Below, piece after piece: positions 1 to 6,401 of a stretch of 21,838 bases of DNA. The stretch's first letter is position 1; each line of letters starts with the position of its first letter. The stretch is from Lachnospiraceae bacterium UBA1712 (GTDB lineage Bacteria > Bacillota > Clostridia > Lachnospirales > Lachnospiraceae), in NCBI GenBank assembly GCA_002317175.1, contig DCJA01000031.1, positions 42,591 to 64,428 of the forward strand, given 5' to 3'. The translations under genes and the position numbers were made by a program. The notes under the pieces were generated by a model. The model was given only the letters and a program-made list of their open reading frames with translations. It was not told where the DNA came from and ran no database searches.

Positions 1-591
1 TTCAACATGGAAATCACAGCTGGTGACCCAGGTGATAACAATGCTGGTTACTTCTTCAATGGTGCTATCGACGTTCTTCAGAAGTACATCGACAATGGTA
101 CATTAAACGTAGTTTCTGGTCAGAAGACATTTGATGAAGTAGCTACTCCATCATGGGCAACAGAAACAGCTCAGTCAAGAGCAGAAAACATTCTTTCATC
201 TTACTATGCAGATGGAACAGAACTTGATGTATGGCTTTGCTCAAATGACTCAACAGCTATGGGTGTTGAGAACGCTTTAGCAGCTAACTACACAGGTAAG
301 TACCCTGTAATCACAGGTCAGGACTGTGATATTGAGAATACAAAGAACATGATCGCTGGAAAGCAGTCTATGTCTATCTTCAAGGATACACGTACACTTG
401 CTTCACAGGTTGTTAAGATGGTAGGTCAGATCCTTTCTGGCACAACAGTAGATGTTAACGATACAACAACATACGACAATGGATCAAAGGTTGTTCCTTC
501 ATACCTTTGCGAGCCTGTATTTGCAGATGCTAACAACTACAAGACAATTCTTATCGATTCTGGTTACTATACAGAGGATCAGTTAAAGTAA
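1..591 (+). CDS. chvE: Sugar-binding protein of a ChvE/MmsAB-type ABC importer (3' part only)
   Basis: The reading frame is open from the first base, so the N-terminus and the expected lipoprotein signal lie outside the window; about 196 residues are visible. It looks like the C-terminal lobe of a periplasmic-binding-protein type 1 sugar-binding protein. The stretch with VWLCSNDSTAMGVENAL (about residues 78-94) and the ITGQDCD segment are typical of the multiple-monosaccharide binding proteins of the ChvE class, which capture glucose, galactose, xylose or arabinose outside the membrane. Isoleucine is encoded only by ATC and ATT in this part, with no ATA, which fits a highly expressed gene. 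The gene is followed by a hairpin terminator and then by the ATPase and two permeases, so it is the receptor of that importer. The sugar specificity cannot be read from this fragment. Confidence 0.88.
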   Translation, partial: FNMEITAGDPGDNNAGYFFNGAIDVLQKYIDNGTLNVVSGQKTFDEVATPSWATETAQSRAENILSSYYADGTELDVWLCSNDSTAMGVENALAANYTGKYPVITGQDCDIENTKNMIAGKQSMSIFKDTRTLASQVVKMVGQILSGTTVDVNDTTTYDNGSKVVPSYLCEPVFADANNYKTILIDSGYYTEDQLK

Positions 592-625
592 GATTAAAAG
601 AAGATATTTAATATCTAATCATAGG

Positions 626-650
626 CAGGCGGGTTTTGACCCGCCTGTTT
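626..650 (+). terminator. Hairpin terminator or attenuator between binding-protein and ATPase genes
   Basis: A perfect 9-bp stem (CAGGCGGGT, 626-634, with ACCCGCCTG, 639-647) closes a 4-base loop and is followed by TTT and then ATATA. The U-tract is short, so partial read-through into the ATPase gene is likely. This placement is common in sugar ABC operons, where the binding protein is needed in excess. Two weaker hairpins follow at 656-672 (GTGAG/CTCAC) and 677-694 (GCGA/TCGC). Confidence 0.75.
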
Positions 651-765
651 ATATAGTGAGCATGATTCTCACATTGGCGATGCAGTTACGTCGCATTTAA
701 ACGGGTTAAAAATTTTAGAGAAGTAAAGCAGGTATAACAGAAGCAAGAAAATGGAGGGAAATCTT

Positions 766-2316
766 TTGAGTAATGTGATACTTGAGATGAAGAATATCAC
801 CAAGACCTTCCCTGGTGTTAAAGCCCTTGATAACGTAAACCTTCAGGTTGAAGAGGGAGAAATTCACGCACTGGTAGGCGAAAATGGAGCTGGTAAGTCT
901 ACATTGATGAATGTTCTTAGTGGCATTTATCCATATGGTAGTTATGAGGGTGATATTGTATATAACGGTGAGGTGTGTCAGTTCCAAAAAATTAAAGATT
1001 CTGAAGAAAAAGGAATCGTAATTATTCATCAGGAGCTTGCACTTGTTCCTCAGATGTCAATCGGTGAGAATATGTTCATCGGTAATGAGAGAGGAAGCAA
1101 GAATGCAATTAACTGGAATGAAACATATAGTGAAGCGGACAAATATTTAAAGATGGTAGGACTTACAGAGTCCTCTCGTGTCTTAATTAAAGATATAGGA
1201 ACAGGTAAGCAGCAGCTGGTAGAAATTGCCAAGGCGCTTGCTAAGCATGCAAAACTTCTTATTCTTGATGAGCCTACTTCATCACTTAATGAAACAGATT
1301 CAAGAGCACTTCTTGATCTTATGCTTGAGTTTAAGAAGCAGGGCATGACAATGATTATTATCACACATAAGCTTAACGAGGTAGTTTATGTTGCTGATAA
1401 GATTACAGTCGTTCGTGATGGTTCTACAGTAGAAACTATGGACTGTCACACAATGCAGATCGATGAAGACAGAATCATCAAGGGAATGGTTGGTAGAGAG
1501 ATTACAGATCGTTTCCCTAAGCGTACAGATGACAACATCATTCTTAGCGATGATGAAATCAACATGGAAGTAAAGAACTGGACAGTTTACCATCCAGTAT
1601 ACGCTGAGCGTAGAGTAGTAGATGGTGTAGACTTCAAGGTTAGAAAGGGCGAGGTTGTTGGTATCTATGGACTTATGGGTGCAGGACGTACTGAGCTTGC
1701 AATGAGTATCTTTGGAAAGTCTTATGGTGCTTCCATAAGTGGTACTCTTCTTCTGAATGGCAAAGAGGTAACACTTAAGAATCCAAGAGAAGCTATTGAT
1801 GCTGGTCTTGCATATGTTACTGAAGATAGAAAGGGCAATGGTCTGGTTCTTTCAAATCCAATCAGAGTAAATACATCCCTTGCTAATATGAAGGGCGTAA
1901 GTAACAACGGCATTATTGATAAAGATAAAGAATATCAGGTAGCTGTTGAATACAAAGATAAACTTAAGACTAAAACTCCTAGTGTTGAGCAGAATGTTGG
2001 TAACCTCTCAGGTGGTAACCAGCAGAAGGTTCTCCTTGCTAAATGGATGTTTACAGATCCTAACGTACTTATTCTTGATGAGCCTACCAGAGGTATTGAC
2101 GTAGGTGCTAAGTACGAGATTTACTGTATTATCAATGATTTGGTAAGAGCAGGTAAATCAGTTGTAATGATTTCATCAGAGCTTCCAGAAGTTATCGGTA
2201 TGAGTGATAGAATCTATATCATGAATGAAGGTAAGTTTGTTGGAGAGATGCCAGCAGATGAAGCTACTCAGGAAAATATTATGGCTTGTATCTTAAAGTC
2301 AGGAAGGGGTGAATAA
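766..2316 (+). CDS. mmsA: Monosaccharide ABC transporter ATP-binding protein (two ABC modules)
   Basis: This cytoplasmic ATPase of about 516 residues powers the sugar importer. Module 1 has Walker A GENGAGKST (residues 38-46), Walker B with ILDEPT (about 164-171) and a degenerate signature, IGTGKQQ (about 144-150). Module 2 has the degenerate P-loop GLMGAGRT (302-309) but a canonical LSGGNQQ (414-420) and ILDEPTRG (436-443). This asymmetry is normal for RbsA/MglA/GguA-type proteins. The start is placed at TTG 766 because GGAGGG at 753-758 lies 7 bases upstream and the protein then begins SNVILEMKNITKTFPG, as the family does. The in-frame ATG at 751 would contain that Shine-Dalgarno sequence within its own codons. 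The stop codon abuts the ATG of the first permease, indicating translational coupling. Confidence 0.93.
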   Translation: MSNVILEMKNITKTFPGVKALDNVNLQVEEGEIHALVGENGAGKSTLMNVLSGIYPYGSYEGDIVYNGEVCQFQKIKDSEEKGIVIIHQELALVPQMSIGENMFIGNERGSKNAINWNETYSEADKYLKMVGLTESSRVLIKDIGTGKQQLVEIAKALAKHAKLLILDEPTSSLNETDSRALLDLMLEFKKQGMTMIIITHKLNEVVYVADKITVVRDGSTVETMDCHTMQIDEDRIIKGMVGREITDRFPKRTDDNIILSDDEINMEVKNWTVYHPVYAERRVVDGVDFKVRKGEVVGIYGLMGAGRTELAMSIFGKSYGASISGTLLLNGKEVTLKNPREAIDAGLAYVTEDRKGNGLVLSNPIRVNTSLANMKGVSNNGIIDKDKEYQVAVEYKDKLKTKTPSVEQNVGNLSGGNQQKVLLAKWMFTDPNVLILDEPTRGIDVGAKYEIYCIINDLVRAGKSVVMISSELPEVIGMSDRIYIMNEGKFVGEMPADEATQENIMACILKSGRGE

Positions 2317-3486
2317 ATGAGCAGCGCAAAAATAATGGAAATAGTTAAAAAATATACTATGGTATTTGCCCTTGTATTAGTTGTTGCGTTCTTCTATTTT
2401 CAGACAGATGGTAAGGCTCTTTATCCACAGAACCTTAACAACCTGATTTCACAGAATGCATATGTATTCGTACTTGCAGCAGGTATGCTGTTATGTATTT
2501 TAACTGGTGGTAATATCGATCTTGCCTGTGGTTCCGTAATCTGTTTCATCGGTGGTATCGGTGCCGTTATGATGGACAAAGGCATTAGCGGTGTTTTTGC
2601 TGTAATAGTAATGCTTGTGGGTGGTTTATTAGTAGGAGCTTGGCAGGGATTCTGGATTGCTTATATTAAGGTTCCACCATTTATTGCAACTCTCGCAGGT
2701 ATGTACGCATTCCGTGGTCTTGCAAATGTATTTATGCAGGGTTATACAATCGGTATAAGAGATGAGATGTTTTTGAAGGTATTTGGTGGTGGTGCAGATT
2801 GCTACGTTCCTGATATCTTCCATGGATCAAATATCAATATTACTTGTATCGTAGCTGGTATATTAATTGCAATCATCTATATCGCAATGGTTCTTAAGAA
2901 CAGAATTAGCGCTAAGTCAAAGGGCTATGATGTAACACCTCTTTACTCAGAGCTTATCAAGATGATTGTTATCTGTGCAGTAGTTATTTGGGTATTCTAC
3001 AAGTTAGCTAATTACAAGGGTATTCCTGCAGCTCTTATCTGGATTGTAGTTGTACTTCTTGCATATGGTTATATTACAACAAAGACTCGTATGGGACGTT
3101 ACCTCTATGCAGTAGGTGGTAATGAAAAAGCAACAAGACTTTCAGGTATTGATCCAAGAAAGGTATACTTCTTCGCATATGTGAATATGGGATTGATGTC
3201 AGGTCTTGCAGGTATCCTTACAATTGCCAGAGCAACACAGGCTCAGCCAACATTTGGTCAGGGTTACGAAATGGATGCCATTGCAGCATGCTTTATCGGT
3301 GGTGCTTCTGCATACGGCGGTGAAGGTAATGTATTTGGTATTGTAATTGGTGCTTTACTTATGGGTGTTATCAACCAGGGTATGAGTATCATGGGTATGG
3401 AAGCTAACTATCAGAAGGTTGTAAAGGGTATCGTTCTTCTGCTTGCTATTGTCTTCGATGTATTATCAAATAAGAAGAAAAACTAG
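2317..3486 (+). CDS. mmsB: Monosaccharide ABC transporter permease, first copy
   Basis: A 389-residue integral membrane protein of the BPD_transp_2 (RbsC/XylH/GguB) family. It has many hydrophobic helices and the conserved stretches LTGGNIDLACGS (about residues 64-75), PPFIATLAGM and GGNEKATRLSGI, followed by the YEMDAIAACFIGGASAYGG region in the C-terminal half. These are the hallmarks of permeases that form the pore for monosaccharides. The ATG directly follows the TAA of the ATPase gene, with a GGAAGGGG Shine-Dalgarno sequence inside the end of that gene. It is followed 16 bases later by a paralogue of exactly the same length. Confidence 0.93.
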   Translation: MSSAKIMEIVKKYTMVFALVLVVAFFYFQTDGKALYPQNLNNLISQNAYVFVLAAGMLLCILTGGNIDLACGSVICFIGGIGAVMMDKGISGVFAVIVMLVGGLLVGAWQGFWIAYIKVPPFIATLAGMYAFRGLANVFMQGYTIGIRDEMFLKVFGGGADCYVPDIFHGSNINITCIVAGILIAIIYIAMVLKNRISAKSKGYDVTPLYSELIKMIVICAVVIWVFYKLANYKGIPAALIWIVVVLLAYGYITTKTRMGRYLYAVGGNEKATRLSGIDPRKVYFFAYVNMGLMSGLAGILTIARATQAQPTFGQGYEMDAIAACFIGGASAYGGEGNVFGIVIGALLMGVINQGMSIMGMEANYQKVVKGIVLLLAIVFDVLSNKKKN

Positions 3487-3502
3487 GGAGGAGGATTAAA
3501 TC

Positions 3503-4672
3503 ATGACTAAAGCTTTAGAAATTATGAAGAAAAATGCAATGCTTATTGTCCTTGTCCTTGTGTATATCTTTTTTACAGCAATGACTGGTGGTTCGATGTT
3601 CTCACCAATGAACTTTAATGCATTGATTACACAGAATGCATACGTTTTCATTCTTGCAACTGGTATGCTGATGTGTATGTTAACAGGTGGTAATATTGAT
3701 CTTTCATGTGGTTCTTTTGTATGTCTCCTGGGTGCCTTTGGTGGTATCTTCATGGTAGTACAGCAGAAGAGTGCTGGTTTATCAATTTTGCTTATGTTAC
3801 TTATTGGAATTGTATATGGTGCAGTACTTGGTGCACTTATTGCTTATGTTAATATTCCACCATGGATTGCAACACTTGCTGGTTACCTTGCATTCAGAGG
3901 CTGGGGAACAGCACTTCTTAGTGCAAACAGTACAACAGGTAGTATTTCACCAATGCCAGAAAGCTTCCTTAAGCTCTTTTCTGGAAAGGTATTCAGTTCA
4001 CCAATAGGTCAGATGAATATCGTGTGTGTAGTAGCTGGTATTATTGCTAGTGTAATTATCGTAGTTACTATGGTAATGGGCAGAGCAAATAAGATTAAGA
4101 AGGGTTACGAAGCAGAATCTATGACATCTGTAATTGTAAAGGCTTCTTTATCAGTAGCAGCTACATTACTTGTCACATTTAAGCTTGCTATGGCAGGTGG
4201 TATTCCAACAGTTCTTGTTTGGGTAGTAGTAATCGTGTTGATTTACAGCTTTATTACTTCTAAGACAACTCTTGGACGTTATTTCTACACAATCGGTGGT
4301 AATGCAGAAGCAACAAGACTTTCTGGTGTTGATACAAGAAAGATTATGTTCTTTGCTTACCTTAACATGGCAGTACTTACTGTTATTACATCATATATTG
4401 TTATGGCAAGATTCCAGGCAGCTAACTCAACTTCTGGAACTAACTACGAAATGGATGCTATTGCAGCCTGTGTAGTAGGTGGTGTATCTGCTTATGGTGG
4501 TTCTGGTTCCGTATTTGGTATGGTAATTGGTGCTACACTTATTGGTGTTATTAACCTTGGTATGTCACTTATGGGTGTAGATGCTAACTGGCAGAAGGTT
4601 GTAAAGGGTGTCGTTCTTCTTGCAGCAGTAGTATTTGATATTCTTGCAGCAAAAAAGAATGCTACAAAATAG
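3503..4672 (+). CDS. mmsB: Monosaccharide ABC transporter permease, second copy
   Basis: A 389-residue BPD_transp_2 family permease, clearly a paralogue of the preceding gene: it shares LTGGNIDLSCGS, IPPWIATLAG, GGNAEATRLSGV, YEMDAIAAC and the C-terminal KVVKGVVLL segment. It has a very strong Shine-Dalgarno sequence (GGAGGAGG, 3487-3494) 8 bases before the ATG. The main divergence is in the helix after the GGN motif, where AVLTVITSYIVMAR replaces the glycine-containing GLMSGLAGILTIAR of copy 1, and in the middle loop. With one ATPase gene and one receptor gene, the two permeases most simply form a heterodimer; alternative homodimers are also possible. It is the last gene of the importer operon. 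Confidence 0.92.
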   Translation: MTKALEIMKKNAMLIVLVLVYIFFTAMTGGSMFSPMNFNALITQNAYVFILATGMLMCMLTGGNIDLSCGSFVCLLGAFGGIFMVVQQKSAGLSILLMLLIGIVYGAVLGALIAYVNIPPWIATLAGYLAFRGWGTALLSANSTTGSISPMPESFLKLFSGKVFSSPIGQMNIVCVVAGIIASVIIVVTMVMGRANKIKKGYEAESMTSVIVKASLSVAATLLVTFKLAMAGGIPTVLVWVVVIVLIYSFITSKTTLGRYFYTIGGNAEATRLSGVDTRKIMFFAYLNMAVLTVITSYIVMARFQAANSTSGTNYEMDAIAACVVGGVSAYGGSGSVFGMVIGATLIGVINLGMSLMGVDANWQKVVKGVVLLAAVVFDILAAKKNATK

Positions 4673-4754
4673 TAAACCAAATATCGCTAGCTTTAGAGCG
4701 ATGTTTCACGAGGCGAAGCCTGGTTTTAACTAGAAGTAAATAGAATTATGATAT

Positions 4755-4784
4755 AGGCCTTCCACATTTGTGGAGGGCCTTTTT
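4755..4784 (+). terminator. Rho-independent terminator of the sugar importer operon
   Basis: An 11-bp stem with one G-U pair (4755-4765 with 4770-4780) and a 4-base loop ends in a run of five T, 4780-4784. It closes the importer operon. Confidence 0.9.
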
Positions 4785-4838
4785 ATGTTTCATTACTCAA
4801 TCATTGAATAAAATCCATTTCACATATTATTCACACTT

Positions 4839-4872
4839 TTTACAGAATTATTTCACCATATTAAAATATAAT
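4839..4872 (+). promoter_or_regulatory. Candidate sigma-70 type promoter of the VTC-DUF4956-CotH unit
   Basis: TTTACA (4839-4844) is followed after 17 bases by TAAAAT (4862-4867), overlapping a perfect TATAAT at 4867-4872. Either -10 would place transcription start around 4875-4880, about 100 bases before the GTG start, giving a leader that includes the inverted repeat at 4899-4954. Confidence 0.5.
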
Positions 4873-4898
4873 CTGTTTTATAGTTCAGAATGAGGGAC

Positions 4899-4954
4899 AT
4901 TTATTAATCTCATTGGCTTAAAGAAGAAAGTCAAACTAATGAGAAATAATAAAT
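4899..4954 (+). promoter_or_regulatory. Imperfect inverted repeat in the leader of the VTC gene
   Basis: ATTTATTAATCTCATT (4899-4914) and AATGAGAAATAATAAAT (4938-4954) are near-complementary, with one unpaired base, around a 23-base loop. It could fold as an AU-rich leader hairpin ending 8 bases before the Shine-Dalgarno sequence, or serve as a protein-binding dyad. It matches no riboswitch class I know. Confidence 0.45.
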
Positions 4955-4975
4955 AGATCAGAAAGGAGATATAGA

Positions 4976-5647
4976 GTGAAATTTCGACACGAATGGAAGC
5001 ATGAGATCAATTTCGCTGATAAGCTTGTGCTGGAGTCGCGGCTTTCGGCTGTCATGCATAGAGATCCACATGCAATCAATAATAAATACGAGATAAGAAG
5101 TCTGTATTTTGACACTCCAACTGATAAGGCTTTAAGAGAAAAGATGGATGGAGTGAATATAAGAGATAAATATCGAATCAGATATTATAACGATGATACT
5201 TCATTCATTACTTTGGAGAAGAAAAGTAAGATGAATGGTTTGTGCTCGAAGCAAAGCTGCAGAATAAGCAAAGAAGAGGCACAGAGAATCGTTGACAATG
5301 ATATTGAATGGTTAATATCGGACGAGAGAGCTTTATGTCATGAGTTGTACTCAAAGATGAAAGCAGAAAGATTAAGGCCAAAGACAATAGTCGATTATAC
5401 AAGAACACCATTTGTATATGGCCCTGGAAATGTTCGAGTTACCATCGATTATAACATTAGGACAGGAGAGTTCAGAACAGACTTTTTAAATCCTGACACA
5501 ATCACAATTCCTATATCAGATAATCCGATAATACTTGAGGTTAAATGGGATGAGTATCTTCCTGATATTATCAGGGATGCCGTGTCTATTCCAAGCAGAC
5601 ATGTAACCGCGTTTTCAAAATACGAGCAGTGTCGTATGTATGGATAG
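4976..5647 (+). CDS. VTC-domain (polyphosphate polymerase-like) protein
   Basis: A 223-residue cytosolic protein matching the VTC/CYTH-superfamily domain of bacterial polyphosphate polymerase-like proteins, which is the whole of this protein. Conserved elements include the KHE opening (9-11), YEIRSLYFDT (38-47), KYRIRYY (65-71), ITLEKKSK (78-85), VDYTRTPFVY (139-148), VRVTIDYN (153-160), ILEVKWDEYLP (186-196) and FSKYEQCR (213-220). In yeast Vtc4 such lysines, arginines and a metal-binding glutamate line a tunnel that makes polyphosphate from ATP; here R67, R69, K82, R154, E188, K190 and K215 are the likely equivalents. The GTG start follows AAGGAGAT. The next two genes (DUF4956 and CotH) repeat a known association, but neither the product nor the substrate has been shown for this group, to my knowledge. 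Confidence 0.85.
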   Translation: MKFRHEWKHEINFADKLVLESRLSAVMHRDPHAINNKYEIRSLYFDTPTDKALREKMDGVNIRDKYRIRYYNDDTSFITLEKKSKMNGLCSKQSCRISKEEAQRIVDNDIEWLISDERALCHELYSKMKAERLRPKTIVDYTRTPFVYGPGNVRVTIDYNIRTGEFRTDFLNPDTITIPISDNPIILEVKWDEYLPDIIRDAVSIPSRHVTAFSKYEQCRMYG

Positions 5648-5720
5648 AAATGTTAATCATAATCAAGAAGTAATAGTATAAATTAATAAAACCAATAATG
5701 GTTAAACAAAGGAGAAAACA

Positions 5721-6392
5721 ATGACATTCAATGATATTTTTAAATCAAGCTTTTTGGAAAATGTAACCGCAATCAGTGCGTTGGACATCTTTTTAACGAT
5801 AGTACTTGCTTTTGGTATAGGACTTTTCATCTTCTTTATTTATAAGAAAACCTATCAGGGAGTAATGTACTCATCATCATTTGGTATTACACTTGTTGCA
5901 CTTACAATGATTACATCGATGGTTATCTTAGCGGTAACATCCAATGTAGTTCTTTCACTGGGTATGGTTGGTGCCCTTTCTATTGTTCGTTTTCGAACTG
6001 CAATCAAGGAGCCTCTTGATATTGCATTTTTGTTCTGGTCAATTGCAGCAGGTATCGTGCTTGCAGCTGGAATGATTCCGCTTGCAGTATTAGGAAGTGT
6101 TGCAATAGGCGTAATCTTACTCATTTTTGTAAATAAAAAACCACATAAAAAGCCATATATTCTTGTTCTTACATGTGATGGCTATGAAACAGAGAAACAG
6201 GTTATGGAGTTCTTAAGCACTAACCTTGATAAGTGTATCGTAAAATCTAAGTCAGCACAGAAGGATCTTGTTGAACTCAATCTTGATGTAAGACTTAAGG
6301 ATGCAAATACAGACTTTATAAACAAAGTAACACAGATGAATGGTGTAAACAGCGCAGTACTCGTAAGCTACAGCGGAGAGTACATGAACTAG
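5721..6392 (+). CDS. DUF4956 family membrane protein
   Basis: A 223-residue protein with hydrophobic segments at about residues 21-41, 53-73, 76-88, 102-118 and 119-137, then a soluble C-terminal domain of about 85 residues with an alternating beta-alpha look. The motif GALSIVRFRTAIKEPLDIAF (85-104) is the hallmark of DUF4956. The function is unknown. Its place between a polyphosphate polymerase-like enzyme and an exported kinase-like protein suggests a membrane anchor or channel that links a cytosolic product to the outside, by analogy with the membrane part of the yeast VTC complex; that is inference. It has its own Shine-Dalgarno sequence (AAAGGAG), sits 73 bases after the VTC gene and 9 bases before CotH, and a small hairpin (AACCA/TGGTT, 5690-5703) lies before it. 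Confidence 0.85.
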   Translation: MTFNDIFKSSFLENVTAISALDIFLTIVLAFGIGLFIFFIYKKTYQGVMYSSSFGITLVALTMITSMVILAVTSNVVLSLGMVGALSIVRFRTAIKEPLDIAFLFWSIAAGIVLAAGMIPLAVLGSVAIGVILLIFVNKKPHKKPYILVLTCDGYETEKQVMEFLSTNLDKCIVKSKSAQKDLVELNLDVRLKDANTDFINKVTQMNGVNSAVLVSYSGEYMN

Positions 6393-6401
6393 GAGAGCAG
6401 T

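Larger units (their letters stand above)
4673..4975 (+). other. 303-bp intergenic region between importer and VTC genes
   Basis: From left to right this spacer holds a small hairpin (ATCGCT 4683-4688 with AGCGAT 4697-4702), a short GAA-loop hairpin (AGGC 4711-4714 with GCCT 4718-4721), the importer terminator, an AT-rich stretch with a candidate promoter at 4839-4872, and a long imperfect inverted repeat at 4899-4954. The Shine-Dalgarno sequence of the next gene (AAGGAGAT) lies at 4963-4970. I see no convincing small gene. Confidence 0.7.

Noticed and set aside
751..765. ATG at 751 as start of the ATPase gene
   Set aside because: The Shine-Dalgarno sequence GGAGGG lies inside this extension and the family N-terminus begins at the TTG at 766.
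4683..4721. Two small hairpins after the second permease as terminators
   Set aside because: They are short and lack T-runs; the real terminator is at 4755-4784.
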